A stretch of 64,000 bases of DNA from Semisulcospira habei (GCA_036245525.1 BTPG01000002.1:162810876-162874875), one strand, 5' to 3'. Shown: positions 12,061 to 22,700, numbered from the stretch's first letter. Notes: a model not told the origin generated them from the sequence alone. Translations and numbers: made by a program.

Positions 12061-12435
12061 TCATGTTGGACTTACCGCCACCATTCGCTGGACCTTTTTT
12101 GGACGCTCTGGACGTCGCGGCTCGGTGCAGGCTTCACCAGTGCGGCAAAATGAAAGTTGGATATTTTTCAGTCGTAGTTGCACGGGAATTGGATGTTACC
12201 GCGCACGGACAGATGCAACTGGAAGTGACCTTAGGCAGCTGGATGGTGCATACCTGTTTTCGTGAACTGTGACAGCCGTCAAGGACGTCTGACACTCTAC
12301 AGCAGCTATAGTAACGTGCGTGCTCGGGGATCCTATCACACGGGGCCCTATCAGGGTTGCACTTTCTGTGTCAGGTAGGGACTTTGAAATTTTTTTTTCG
12401 ATGTCCTCTACTGACTAATTGCTGAACCCGGACCT
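12061..12435 (-). repeat. Right terminal inverted repeat of TTAA transposon
   Basis: Mirror of 5054-5425, ending CTGAACCCGGACCT directly before the duplicated TTAA. Confidence 0.9.
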
Positions 12436-12614
12436 TTAAGAAATTGGCTCTGAAAGCAGTAGACTCGTTGCCTGGCATTTTAGGCACGGTTGTCAGTTGG
12501 TTGATTAGTACTGCAGCGAAGGCAGTAGGGTTTATGGCAGAGCATGTGTGGGTCTTTTTGGTTACAGTAGGAGGGTTGATGGTGGGTTATTTAATGAAAC
12601 AGGTAAAGAAGTAA
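12436..12614 (+). pseudogene. Polinton coiled-coil membrane protein, C-terminal part
   Basis: Directly after the TTAA, the frame reads KKLALKAVDSLPGILGTVVS, continues to WLISTAAKAVGFMAEHVW, has a final hydrophobic segment (VFLVTVGGLMVGYL) and ends MKQVKK with a TAA at 12612-12614. It carries no start of its own. It completes the gene begun at 3996, whose last native codons lie just before 5050. The 3' end overlaps the convergent minus-strand gene by about 24 bp, typical of tight Polinton packing. Two hydrophobic segments suggest membrane insertion. Confidence 0.8.
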
Positions 12615-13864
12615 TACCCCTAATCCAGTGAGACCTATTACCAATGCAGTTCTCTCTGACTCATGTGTGTCAAGGATTGGTGTTGGTGTTATCGTTATGG
12701 GTACCGGTGTCAAAGCTGGAGCTGTTACTGTCTGTACAGGTGATGATGTTACTGGTGCCGTGGGTGTTACCGTCTGTAATGATTTTAATGACTGAACATG
12801 TGTGGTTGTGGCCCCCAAGTTTACAGATTGATTGAGTCCTAATTTCTGACCAACACCTGCAACAACTATTTCATTATTATAATTTGTTATTGTCCCCATT
12901 TGAAGTTGAAGGTCTGATGGCAACATGTATAACCCAATACCAACTACAAAGTCAACTTTTGATCTAGCATATCTGAGAACGTCTTGGTAGCGTTGTATGC
13001 TTGATGGGAGATCAACTACTGAATTTACTGAATCTTCTAGATTAGCGAGAAACTGTTTTTGTGAATCGAACTTTCCACTTCCATTCAGAATATTTGATTT
13101 TGTTAATGATTGTGCACCTAGTATACACCAGACATATGTTCTGATAGACTCATTTACGCGCTCGACTCCCGCTTGAGTAAATCCGTCACTCCTGTCCAAG
13201 ACAAATGTGGTCCAGGCGTTAGACTGTTTCTGTTCTATTGAGCCTAACCACACTTCAGATTTTGATGAGAATGAAGTGTAGGGAGGCCAGTAATCTTGAG
13301 GGTATTGTCTGTGACTCAAAGCATAATATAATGTACCAATGCCGTGGTGATCATCAAGTTTTTGTGTGAAGTCATACTTAGTGCTTATGTTAAATTCATT
13401 ACAGATGCGTTCAAATGCTTTCATATCCATGGGGTTGTTAAACCTGTTAAAACTGGATTCAGTGGGTAGTGGTGTATGCAGTTCTGACAGTATACGTCTA
13501 AGCTGGTAATAAACATGAAAACGATACACAGACCTAATCAGTTTGAGTGATTCAAATGGTCTGTGAATGAAACACCACAGCCTGTAGTTGAACACAGTAT
13601 GGCAAAGTTAAGTTGGTTTTGAAACATCTGTAGTGGACTTGAGGACCACTTTCTTGCTGTAGCATCGTCTGTTATTGGAGGGTTTAGGTAATGATCAAAA
13701 GGGTTGGGTACTTTGACTTGAAATAAATCTTGTTCGCTTACAGCTATGTCGAGTTGATTTAGTTGAATTATTTTCTGTTCATAAGTAGGGGCGACATTAT
13801 ATTTAGCATCTACATTAAATTGAAATGCGTTTGTAGTGGTAATGGTTGGTGATTTAAATTCCAT
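12591..13864 (-). pseudogene. Conserved Polinton protein of unknown role, frameshifted
   Basis: The minus-strand start at 13864 (MEFKSPTITTTN) follows an AT-rich leader. The first frame runs about 100 codons to ILCSTTGCGVSFTDHL. The rest continues in another frame from about 13560 (SLKLIRSVYRFHVYYQLRRI) to the stop at 12591, so one small indel lies at about 13540-13565. Total length is about 420 residues. The body is globular with no catalytic motif I know. The C-terminal 90 residues are Thr/Pro/Val-rich and end in a hydrophobic anchor (ALVIGLTGLGVLLLYLF). Similar proteins of this length and tail occur in other animal Polintons as far as I recall, without an assigned function; a virion or membrane-associated role is a guess. 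Confidence 0.65.
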
Positions 13865-13887
13865 CCTTTTTTTATGTGATAATAAAA

Positions 13888-14601
13888 ATGTTTATTACCT
13901 TAACAAATATTGACACAAGCAAACCAGTGTGGTTAACTAATGGGATTGATAATCGTGATGGTAGCAAGGCTGTAGCTATCCATGAAATGTTCTACACAGT
14001 AAAGTGGTTTAATGTAACGGATGATGAAAATTATTCTGTAAGTGGAACTCTCGATGGTTTAGAAAAGGGTGATACTTTACGAGCCGGATATTATGACTTT
14101 TGTACTTTAGCTGAATGGCTTCAAAATGAATTTAAAATTAAAGCAACTTTAAACCCAGCTAATTTACTTGTTACAATTGATTTTCCGAAAAGTGGTCAGT
14201 TTTCTTTATCAATTAGTCTTTTATTATTACTTGGATTTTTTAAAACAATAACACATCTAGATGAAGATTGGTCACAATCAGTTGGTAGTCTACTATCACC
14301 AAAAAAACCAAGAATAACTGGCAGATATCCTGTTCATTTGTCAGTACACACAGTGCTAAATGTTCATTTGAAAGAACTGAACACAACTGAGAATGTACAC
14401 AATGGAAAGCCTTCAACTTTGTTGAGATGCTTACCTACTGGAACTGCTCCGTATTGTGAAAGTGTAGTTGTTAGATTTCCTAATTTGCAGTTTAAGAAAT
14501 TAGGTTCTAGTTTCTTTGAGTCACTGTGTTTATATGTAACTAATCAGGATGACAAACCAGTTCTTATGCATGATTTTAGTGTTGTGTTGGAAATTAAATA
14601 A
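13888..14601 (+). CDS. Probable Polinton minor capsid (penton-like) protein
   Basis: About 237 residues from the ATG at 13888, chosen because GATAATAAAA lies directly before it (an in-frame ATG at 13876 precedes the box). Strand-rich throughout, with a GYYDFCTLAEWLQNEF segment near residue 70, where Polinton minor capsid proteins typically have a G-x-Y-x-(L)-x-x-(I)-x-x-x-L motif, then a NPANLLVTIDF and GFFKTI region and a C-terminal FESLCLYVTNQDDKPV...FSVVLEIK. Length and order fit the single-jelly-roll vertex protein (PX in older naming), next to other virion genes. The frame is intact. Assignment is by architecture, so another structural role is possible. Confidence 0.6.
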   Translation: MFITLTNIDTSKPVWLTNGIDNRDGSKAVAIHEMFYTVKWFNVTDDENYSVSGTLDGLEKGDTLRAGYYDFCTLAEWLQNEFKIKATLNPANLLVTIDFPKSGQFSLSISLLLLLGFFKTITHLDEDWSQSVGSLLSPKKPRITGRYPVHLSVHTVLNVHLKELNTTENVHNGKPSTLLRCLPTGTAPYCESVVVRFPNLQFKKLGSSFFESLCLYVTNQDDKPVLMHDFSVVLEIK

Positions 14602-14621
14602 TTTTATTTTTGTTTATAAAA

Positions 14622-15500
14622 ATGAGTGGTCTTGGTCCAAAGCCTAGAATCATACCAGTTGCATGTCCAGTAACAGAGTTGAAAGATTTGGCTGACGTAC
14701 AGGATTTTGAGAAGGAAGGGGAAATTGGAGAAATATATGGTTTTGAACTTGATTCAAATGGCATGTACAAGAGGAAAGTAATTGTCGACATGAAAGACGG
14801 TGAAAAACAGATTCCTAAACTTGGTCAGCTTCGTGATGTTACTGTACCTACTCCACCTGTAAATAATGTGCCCTACAACTTAATACATGTAGGTAGTAAG
14901 TGGGTGGTTTCACCTGTACCGGCACCACCACCCACAATTGACTGGGACATAAAGATTGAATTTATTAGTCCTTATGTATACACTGATGATGAAGGCGCCT
15001 TAGTGTTTAGGAAGGTTGTTAATTCTGGGCCGCTTATTGTAAGCCTTGTTCCAAGTTTTGCCCTAGACAACAATAGCAGAGAAAAACTGAAAGTTGAAAA
15101 TTATGAGAGACCGCGGTATCTTCTTACAACTAGAAAGGGTAGAACAGATACTTCTGTTGTTTTTATGCCAGCAAGCTTAGTCGTGGCTAGAGAAGCGACA
15201 ATAGTATTTGAAATTATCATGAAATCTGTTGCTACTGCTAAAGAGGCTCAAATTGCACAAGGAAGTAAACTTACATGGAATGAAACAGTAACAGAATCAT
15301 CAAAGGTCTTTATTGCTATTACAAAAAATAATGATGTTATTAATGTTTCGAGCAGTATTCCCGCTGTCAAGGTGGTGGTCGACAAAACAACTTTTGTTCG
15401 TCTAACTTACATAAACCTTGAACACATTGATCTTGTTGCATTTTATTATGCTAGCAAATTGTATACTTTTGAAGAGTTGCAAAATGTAATTGCTGATTAA
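14622..15500 (+). CDS. Polinton protein of unknown function
   Basis: About 292 residues from the ATG at 14622 (MSGLGPKPRIIP), which follows TTTATAAAA. The N-terminal third is charged with a Pro-rich stretch (VPTPPV, VPAPPPT) near residue 100. The remainder looks beta-rich with repeated V/I/T strands and ends YASKLYTFEELQNVIAD. No motif, signal peptide or membrane segment is visible. The gene lies between the likely minor capsid gene and a membrane protein gene in the same direction with only 20 bp on each side. A virion component is a reasonable guess. The frame is intact. Confidence 0.6.
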   Translation: MSGLGPKPRIIPVACPVTELKDLADVQDFEKEGEIGEIYGFELDSNGMYKRKVIVDMKDGEKQIPKLGQLRDVTVPTPPVNNVPYNLIHVGSKWVVSPVPAPPPTIDWDIKIEFISPYVYTDDEGALVFRKVVNSGPLIVSLVPSFALDNNSREKLKVENYERPRYLLTTRKGRTDTSVVFMPASLVVAREATIVFEIIMKSVATAKEAQIAQGSKLTWNETVTESSKVFIAITKNNDVINVSSSIPAVKVVVDKTTFVRLTYINLEHIDLVAFYYASKLYTFEELQNVIAD

Positions 15501-15520
15501 AAAAATATTTGTCATAAAAA

Positions 15521-16156
15521 ATGGTGAACTTGTATCCACAAATACCACCTGAGCAGCTTGAGCCTATTGAGCGTGATAAAACATTAAAGGCAGATTCATT
15601 CCGTTTAATGAATATTACAGAAGCGTTGAAGTATTTGGAAGAAGAACAAGCAAAATACTCGAGGTGTAAACGCCGTTACAATACGGTTTTCAATTCTGTA
15701 CACAACACATCAATGGCCATGGGGGTGGTTTCGGCCGGATTATCTGTAGGAGGTATAACTCTTTTTGCAACGGGGGTGGGAAGTGTCGTAGGAATTGCTG
15801 TTGAAGCTGTTGGCCTTGCCACAAGCCTGGCATGCTTTGGTATGGAAGCCCTTAACAAAAAATTTTATACTAAGTTGCAGAAGCATGAAGCATTAAGTAC
15901 GCTCGCAGCAGCTAAGCTGACGAGTATGAAACTTATTATTAGTAAATCTTTGGAAAATAATGAAATTGACGATAACGAATTTAAGAGAGTCCAGGATGAT
16001 TTGGCCAACTATAAACAACAAAAGTCTGAAATACAGAATAAGATGCGTAGTCAGGCTGTAAATGTTGAAGAGCTAAAGAAATCTTTTTTAGAACAAGGAA
16101 AAAAGATAGGCGTAGAAGAAACTATGAAAAAAGTTCGAGAACTTACAAGCAAGTAA
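15521..16156 (+). CDS. Polinton membrane protein with coiled coils
   Basis: 211 residues starting at 15521, after CATAAAAA. Residues 1-60 are charged with a short coiled coil (EEEQAKYSRCKRRYN). Residues 65-105 form a Gly/Ala-rich hydrophobic hairpin (VVSAGLSVGGITLFATGVGS and AVGLATSLACFG). Residues 110-211 are a long helical tail (AKLTSMKLIISKSLENNEID, DELFKRVQ-like and KKIGVEETMKKVREL). This layout, helix plus glycine-rich double membrane segment plus helix with a N-x-I-x-D-x-E-F motif, is one I recall from Polintons of cnidarians and other invertebrates; function unknown. The frame is intact. Confidence 0.65.
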   Translation: MVNLYPQIPPEQLEPIERDKTLKADSFRLMNITEALKYLEEEQAKYSRCKRRYNTVFNSVHNTSMAMGVVSAGLSVGGITLFATGVGSVVGIAVEAVGLATSLACFGMEALNKKFYTKLQKHEALSTLAAAKLTSMKLIISKSLENNEIDDNEFKRVQDDLANYKQQKSEIQNKMRSQAVNVEELKKSFLEQGKKIGVEETMKKVRELTSK

Positions 16157-16327
16157 CGATAGGTTTTGGTTATCCATTATTTTTGTCATACACTTCGCAA
16201 AGAGATGTCATGCCTGCTCATTTGACGCCATCAGCTCCACCACCAGATTATTACTAAAAAAAAAAGTTTTCTTGTTGTCCTTCTAACTTGAGAAATCTGT
16301 CCGAGTGTCTTATGACTTGGGTTAAGA

Positions 16328-16405
16328 ACTTATGATAACTAACATCAAAGTTACTTGTAAGTTGTAGGTAACTTTGAAATTAGTTATCAAGTAAGATCAT
16401 AAGTT
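16328..16405. terminator. Long hairpin between Polinton genes
   Basis: Arms CTTATGATAACTAACATCAA AGTTAC (16328 onward) and GTAACTTTGAAATTAGTTATC...CATAAG pair to form a stem of over 25 bases around a short loop. It lies in the only sizeable gap of the rightward gene row (16157-16452). It could end or process transcripts, or be a small palindromic insertion. Function is inferred only. Confidence 0.45.
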
Positions 16406-16452
16406 ATTCACAGGCAAAGTTTTTTTTTTTTAATTTATTTTTCATTATAAAA

Positions 16453-17690
16453 ATGAATCAAGACGAATTACTTCTTCTAAACGATATTAATGCTGTAGAA
16501 AACAAAGACTTAGACTCGAAAAACAGCGTCTTTTGTCTGTGATTGTCTCAGGCAAATCAAAGACTTATCTCGGAAAACAATACATGACAGAGGATATTGA
16601 ATCTCTTACGGCTGACGAGCTAATCAAGCTTCATTCTAAATATGAAAACCACATCGCTTCACTAATGACTCGTGATTTGAGTCGGTCTCTAGTATGCCTA
16701 TACACAAAAGCAGTGAGTCACTTTCTACCTGTGGATAGTGACAGTCTTTCACACGACCTTGAAAGCAATCCTATTGTTTCAAGTTCAATTGGCAAATTAG
16801 CATGTGTCATGTTTTACAAGTTTGGAAATTACCTTGCACCTGTCGTAACCCTTCTTGTTACTGGGAGTCACCCGGGTCTGCCCTGGGGGACTTGGGTGGG
16901 GTTACACAGGGTGGGTTTTTCTCTCTATTCTGGGGCATGTGTTTCTGTCTACCCTTTGTCCATTCACCTGTATTTGCCTTTTTAAAACTCTCCCTACTGT
17001 CTGCACTGCCTGTAGCTCTTGATATTGGATGTGTGTTGCTAAATGGTCTTAGCTTTATTTAGGCCCCATGTGTTAGGTTTATTTAATGTATTTGACCGGC
17101 TGGCGACATACATTCAATGTTCTGTTTAGTTTTTTTCACAAGCAGTGCAGGCACGTCCTGAGAAAGCCTTGTTGCTGTTGGGACGTTAAGCAATGTACAA
17201 TCAAACAATCATTGGGTGGGGTTAGGTACTTTTTAGTTCCCAGGGTCACCCTGGTCAGCCCCACAGGGTGGGTTTTTCTCTCTGGGGCATGTGTTTCTGT
17301 CTACCCTTTGTCCATTCACCTGTATTTGCCTTTTTAAAACTCTCCCTTACTGTCTGCACTGCCTGTAGCTCTTGATATTGGATGTGTGTTGCTAAATGGT
17401 CTTAGCTTTATTTAGGCCCCATGTGTTAGGTTTATTTAATGTATTTGACTGGCTGGCGACATACATTCAATGTTCTGTTTATTTTTTTTCACAAGCAGTG
17501 CAGGCACGTCCTGAGAAAGCCTTGTTGCTGTCGGGACGTTAAGCAATGTACAATCAATCAATCAATTGTTACTGGGAGTCATATTGATTTCTCAAAAATA
17601 AATTTTACTGCAGAAGAAAATGGACGAAACCCAGGCGACTCCACAACTGAACCCTGTTTTGACACAGGTTCAAACTGTGACGAAGACTAA
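16453..17690 (+). pseudogene. Small Polinton gene broken by frameshift and retroposon pair
   Basis: The start at 16453 (MNQDELLLLNDI) follows TTATAAAA. After about 22 codons the frame is lost at an A-run (16519-16523), a one-base indel, and the next frame continues LLSVIVSGKSKTYLGKQY... through LYTKAVSHFLPVDSDS and FGNYLAPVVTLLVTGSH at 16870. A pair of AATC retroposons with a 16-base target duplication (16855-16870 and 17566-17581) then interrupts it. The native sequence resumes IDFSKINFTAEENGR and ends at 17690. The native length is about 170 residues. Proteins with the same KxYLT...ESL..., FLPV..., YxFGxxLAP and TGxHIDF signposts recur in animal Polintons as I recall; function unknown. Its end overlaps the next gene by 71 bp. 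Confidence 0.65.
16871..17565 (+). repeat. AATC retroposon dimer, copies 2 and 3
   Basis: Copy 2 (16871 to about 17214) lacks about 40 bases of the consensus after GTGGGGTTA. It ends AATCAAACAATCA and is followed directly by copy 3 (about 17215-17565), which starts later in the consensus (TTGGGTGGGGTTAGG) and ends (AATC)n. One TTGTTACTGGGAGTCA target duplication encloses both, so they either landed as a dimer or the second entered the tail of the first. Confidence 0.9.
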
Positions 17691-18069
17691 AAGTCCAGGC
17701 AGGGTTGAGGCTGGAAAAAGATTAGCTGAATATAATAGGCAAAAAAAATTACAGCTTAAGGCACAAACAGAAAAGACTCATGTAACTGATCCACCGTCAG
17801 GATCGTCAGGACCTGTGTCAGTACCGTCACACCTTCATCAAAGTGAGAGACAAACAACTAAGTCTGACCCTGACCCCAAACCTCAAACAACAAAATATGT
17901 AGTTGCTGGATTTGTTGTCGGATTTGGTTACGTAGGTTATCAATTATACAAAAAATACAAACCACAGACTCATACAGTGACCAAAAAATCAGACACTCCA
18001 AAAACAAAACCAGAAGTCGCCACATTACCAGTAACACCCAAAGCCGTTGACCCATTTTATATGCAGTAA
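17620..18069 (+). CDS. Small Polinton single-pass membrane protein
   Basis: 149 residues. There is a basic/Gln-rich N-terminal half with the family-like RVEAGKRLAEYNRQKK at about residues 28-43, a Ser/Pro/Thr-rich linker, one membrane segment (YVVAGFVVGFGYVGYQLYKK, about residues 94-112) and a C-terminal AVDPFYMQ. The (K)R-x-E-x-G-K-R-L-A-E-x-N motif and the final VDPFY(x)(x) ending are shared with small Polinton proteins I remember from corals and molluscs. It overlaps the end of the preceding gene and is followed 35 bp later by another short gene. The frame is intact. Confidence 0.65.
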   Translation: MDETQATPQLNPVLTQVQTVTKTKSPGRVEAGKRLAEYNRQKKLQLKAQTEKTHVTDPPSGSSGPVSVPSHLHQSERQTTKSDPDPKPQTTKYVVAGFVVGFGYVGYQLYKKYKPQTHTVTKKSDTPKTKPEVATLPVTPKAVDPFYMQ

Positions 18070-18104
18070 ATAAAAATATTATTTTAATTTTTCTTGCCTA
18101 AGAA

Positions 18105-18333
18105 ATGAACGACTCAAAAAATTTAATGAACCTTGTGTATCACTGCCGTAATCAGCGGATTAGCAGTAGCTTATTCTATGCTGGGAAAAAGTCTACTCAA
18201 AATGAAATCAGCAGACCTCAGTAGACTCGATTTCGAAGACAGCACTAAGCTAATTGTAGTTGTTACAGCGTCGATTGCGACAAAAGATTTTCTTGTCAAG
18301 CAGGGAATTATTCCCGAAAATGTTTCTATGTAA
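18105..18333 (+). pseudogene. Small Polinton protein, frame problem near its start
   Basis: The only upstream ATG (18105, MNDSKNLMN) is in a different frame from the body, which is open from about 18133 and reads ITAVISGLAVAYSMLGKSLL... to ...VKQGIIPENVSM. Either a one-base indel lies at about 18120-18132 or initiation is non-AUG. The body has one hydrophobic segment and a KLDFED/RLDFEDSTKLI signature followed by TASIATKDFLVKQGI, which I recall from small Polinton proteins of other animals. About 75 residues in all. Function unknown. Confidence 0.55.
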
Positions 18334-18344
18334 ATAAAAATATT

Positions 18345-18779
18345 ATGGCGACGATAGCTATTATGATAGGAGGTGCTATGGTTAATGCTCTGGCATTTAG
18401 TGGCTCTAATTATCTCTTTTCAAAAATGGGTAGAGAAGAATCTGCAGAAGAATTAAAACGTCATAATGAAGCATCTGAAAAACTTGCTCAAGCCCAGCAA
18501 GATTATGAAAAGAATAGAATTGAGAAACTTGATTTCATCAATGAAAAACTCAGGCTTGAAGGTCACGCACAGCATACGTTTTCAAATACAGACGAAGCAA
18601 TCAGGGAATATTTTCTTGTCACGGGTGAAGACATGTCTATCCCAAAACCAAAACTAAGTGACTATTACAAACCAAGCACACAACAAAGAAACGGGGAGAT
18701 AATCTTTGTTCTAGTGGGAATGACATTTGTTTATTTTACAGGAGTTTTCATTGCTAGAAAAAATGGCAGCCGAAAATAA
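18345..18779 (+). CDS. Small Polinton protein with two membrane segments
   Basis: 144 residues starting 11 bp after the previous stop. There is an N-terminal hydrophobic stretch (ATIAIMIGGAMVNALAFSGS), a charged helix with QQDYEKNRIEKLDFINEKLR at about 50-70, an HAQHTF and AIREYFLVTGEDM stretch at about 80-100, and a C-terminal hydrophobic segment (IIFVLVGMTFVYFTGVFIA). The LDFIN...LxxEGHA...TF...A(x)REY(F/Y)xVTG order matches a small Polinton protein seen in many invertebrates as I recall. It overlaps the integrase start by 17 bp. The frame is intact. Confidence 0.65.
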   Translation: MATIAIMIGGAMVNALAFSGSNYLFSKMGREESAEELKRHNEASEKLAQAQQDYEKNRIEKLDFINEKLRLEGHAQHTFSNTDEAIREYFLVTGEDMSIPKPKLSDYYKPSTQQRNGEIIFVLVGMTFVYFTGVFIARKNGSRK

Positions 18780-19722
18780 ACTATCAAAAATATATTACTC
18801 TCCATCAGGCTATTGGAAAGGAGCAACAGCTTTTCAGAAATTACATGCCGCTGTGGGCGGAGATATAACACTCAATCAAGTCAAGCAATGGTTACAGAGA
18901 CAGGCAATTTGGCAGATATATTTACCTGCTCCAAGAAAAATAACAAGACCCCATTTTGAAAACACTACCCCAAATGACACACACCAAATGGACCTTTTGT
19001 TCTTACCACATGACACAATAAGAAAGAAACGATACAAGTATGCATTAACTGTCGTAGACATAGCTTCAAGGTACAAAGACGCTGAACCCATATCTGACAA
19101 AACTGCCAGTACAGTTGCTACTTCTTTAACAAAAATATATAGTCGAGGCCCTTTAAGATACCCCAGACTAGTGCAGGTTGATGATGGATCAGAATTCAAA
19201 GGTGCTGTTAATCAGTTATTTGCTAAGCATGGTGTATTGGTCAGAAGAGGCATTCCAGGTGTGCACAGATCACAGGCAATTGTAGAAAATTTCAATAAAC
19301 AGTTGTCAGAGAGACTTTTCAGTTACCAGTATTCTAAGGAACTCATGCATGACACCCGTAACACTGAGTGGGTAAAGAGATTACCACATGTGATAAAAGC
19401 AATGAATAATGAAGGACACCCTAAGCCTGCTGATGCTATTAAATTGAAAACAATTGCAGAGCCAAAAAAAGGGCCAACCCCCCCTCCAGACACAAGTTTA
19501 TTTACCAAACAGGTGAGATATTTATATCAACCAGGGGAAGCTGAAAATGACATAAGACGCAGGGCGACAGACCCCATCTGGTCAACATCTGTTCATAATA
19601 TAAAAAAAATAATCCCTGGTCCAGACGCAACAATATATTATCTGTATGAGCCTGCGCCTCAGAGGGCATTTGTCAGAGAAGAATTACAGATTATTCCCCC
19701 AGACACCGTTACGCATTTTTAA
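18763..19722 (+). CDS. Polinton retroviral-type integrase
   Basis: 319 residues from 18763. The catalytic core of the DDE/RNase-H fold is recognisable: D77 in HQMDLLFLP, D140/D141 in QVDDGSEF and E175 in AIVENFNKQL, about 34 residues apart, the spacing expected for rve-type integrases. The N-terminal 60 residues carry a YWKGATAFQKLHAA and QVKQWLQRQAIW helical region as in other Polinton integrases. The C-terminal 70 residues are a small beta-rich domain (VRYLYQPGEA, DATIYYLYEPAPQRAFVREE) that probably binds DNA. It would join the element ends to target DNA and make the short target duplication. The frame is intact, one of the best preserved genes here. It is convergent with the polymerase gene, overlapping by 14 bp. 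Confidence 0.93.
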   Translation: MAAENKLSKIYYSPSGYWKGATAFQKLHAAVGGDITLNQVKQWLQRQAIWQIYLPAPRKITRPHFENTTPNDTHQMDLLFLPHDTIRKKRYKYALTVVDIASRYKDAEPISDKTASTVATSLTKIYSRGPLRYPRLVQVDDGSEFKGAVNQLFAKHGVLVRRGIPGVHRSQAIVENFNKQLSERLFSYQYSKELMHDTRNTEWVKRLPHVIKAMNNEGHPKPADAIKLKTIAEPKKGPTPPPDTSLFTKQVRYLYQPGEAENDIRRRATDPIWSTSVHNIKKIIPGPDATIYYLYEPAPQRAFVREELQIIPPDTVTHF

Positions 19723-22700
19723 TCATTTCATCAACTAACTCATTGATTAGTTCATCAACCAGTTCGTCAGCTATTTCTTCAGATAACTTGAGTCTGTAAT
19801 GACCTGGTGCATAAGCTTTTTCCTTACTGAAAAACACTCGTTTCGTGTCCCCTACTGCTAGAGACTTCTTTTGTGTTTGAATCATTTCAATATTGTGTCT
19901 ATTTGACCTCAGTGTTTTGTTTGGATAATCAGGCATCAGTTCTCCATCTAACACTTTCTTGTAATGTTCATGACGGATGTCTTTATTTTTTATTGCTGTT
20001 TTCTTGATACCTTTGGCTTTGGATTGACTACCCTTTTGGTGTAGTATAGAATACATTTTTGATCTCAGTCCAACATACTCAACTATAGGCACACCATTTA
20101 GTTCATCTTTAAACTTACCAGGCACTTTCTTGTTTTGTGTGCTAAACAGCGGGTGATCTTTAGGGTAGTCAGACGTGTCATACATGTGTAACTCTGTTTT
20201 CATGTCTTCATAAAAGTCTTCAGTAGGCACGTCTATGATCATAGAGTCAGTGTCAGTGTATAGCAGACGACACTCAGGATACTTTGGTTTGAAGTAATCA
20301 TAATAAAATTCAAGCATCAACAGTTTTGACAATTCAAGAATTGCCATACCAATGAATACTGGCTTGTCTAGTTTAACAATCTTTTTTTTGAGTGACACTG
20401 CATACAATGATGAATGAAACTCTTTGTACCCTGTGTACTGTGGCTTACCTGTAAGTTTAATTGCACCTGATTCAGTTGTGACCAGTCTCACATCTTTGCG
20501 GTGATGAGGATTTTCCATCGTCTTACCAAAACAGGCATTGTTCATAAGCTTAAAGAAGTCTGTCAAATGCAGTGTTGCCGTCTCTGGCACGCAATGTGGT
20601 GTTCTTCATTATGTAATCTTTCATGAAAGCACTCTGATCAAATTGAATACCTCTGTGAACTTTCTTTAGTACTAACCCATGTCTGATGTAAAACTGTAAC
20701 AAGCGATAGTGACACACGTAATTGAATTTATCATTTAAATTTGGCACTAGTTTGGTGTCTTCTTTTTTCCCTGTCATACTCATTTTCTCAACTGCTAATG
20801 GATAATCATTGTGGTAATCATGTAGATGGTGTGGGTACTCCAGGTCTACTTCAAAGATCCAACCCTTTTCATCATTTTGACCTCGAGCCATAATATATTT
20901 TGTTAATTTTTTTATGCCATACTGTGACAAATCATACAAACAAAAGTTTTTTAATGGCAACAATTTACACATTGCAAATCCATACAAATTATTAGCATCC
21001 AAGTATGTAATAAATGACATTGGCTTTGAGGGGTCAAAGTCGTCAAGATATTTGTTGTTGGCCTTGGCATAATTGTTTGCTGCTAGACTAATGCCCCCCC
21101 CTCAATCCGCGTTCCTCCCCACCCGGGTCTGCCCTGGGGGACTTGGGTGGGGTTAGGTATTTTTTAGTTCCCAGGGTCACCCTGGTCAGCCCCACAGGGT
21201 GGGTTTTTCTCTCTATTCTGGGGCATGTGTTTCTGTCTACCCTTTGTCCATTCACCTGTATTTGCCTTTTTAAAACTCTCCCTACTGTCTGCACTGCCTG
21301 TAGCTCTTGATATTGGATGTGTGTTGCTAAATGGTCTTGGCTTTATTTAGGCCCCATGTGTTAGGTTTATTTAATGTATTTGACCGGCTGGCGACATACA
21401 TTCAATGTTCTGTTTAGTTTTTTTTTTCACAAGCAGTGCAGGCACGTCCTGAGAAAGCCTTGTTGCTGTCGGGACGTTAAGCAATGTACAATCAATCAAT
21501 CAATCAATCCGCGTTCCACCATTTCACCCATCGTACGATCAGACAACAGGTCTATAAATATCTTACTGGATTTCAAAAATGCATCCCATGTCATGCCAGG
21601 ACTAGTGATGTAGCAAGCTGGGTCAAGACTGTAATGTAACAAACCCTTCTCACGGTAACTTTCAAATACATCTGCTAGCAAACAGACATCAGCCTTTAAG
21701 TACTGGTCATGGTAGTCACCAATTGTCTGACATCCTAGTTTACCCCATGCATCAAGTGTGTGCTGGTAATCAGAGTCAGAAATACCTTTGCCAGTTAGTG
21801 TAGAATAAAATTTCTCTTTTGGATGCAGTCTCCTTTCTTCAAACACTACCCAGTCACTGATGTACTCATATGGATAAACACCTTTCTTAACCAAGTCTGG
21901 CTCAAAATATTTACTTGTTATTGGATACTCAGTCAGTCCTTCTGCTAGACTAGCCAACCCTAAAGACAGATGTTGCATAGAGTCATAAAATGATAATTTG
22001 TCTAACCTAAAAGTCAAGTATTTCTCAGTTGTCTGAGCAATACAACTTATGTTTCTGTAAGACTCATCCACAGCCTGCATGATAATGTGTGAATCATATC
22101 CCTTCAGATTGTGGAAAAAGATTGGTAACTTGTATGTCTTAGGATCTATTTTTAATAACAAGTTACAATTGTTATGTGCAGCACCTCTGTAACATCCAGT
22201 TATGTGATCATGGTCACGAACTTTATCACCCCCCAGAGGCTGTTCACAAATCCAACACGTCTCAGCTGTATCAAATTTTAGTTTGCCTTCTTCTGTCATC
22301 ACTAAAGGCATCTGACATGTGAGATACTGTACTACCTGACTATACAGATGTCTCATTTCTGTTAAAAACAGACATGCTGCATTTTCACCCCTGTAGATAA
22401 CAGGTTCTGAATGAAGACCGTCTGACCTAACAATAATGTATCCAAAAGAACACACCACTTGGTCACTCAATTTTATAGTCTTTGGTAATGACTCTGGAAC
22501 TGGACCCTCATATGGAACAACGAGTGATTCAAAATCTGCGTATACTACAAATGGCAGCTTTTGTTGATTAACATAGTTCTTGAAATAAACCTTGCTGCCA
22601 GGATCTGGATACCTAAGTATTGTTTGAATGTCATCAGCCGACCTACAGTGCTGGGTATGCTTATGTGCCACTTTTATACAGGAGAACCTTTGTAAGCATC

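Noticed and set aside
17086..17690. Conserved protein starting MYLTGWRHTFNVLF, repeated at 17086, 17439 and 21374
   Set aside because: It is the same retroposon segment in each copy, its end differs with each insertion site, and it contains no domain; most likely non-coding 3' sequence.
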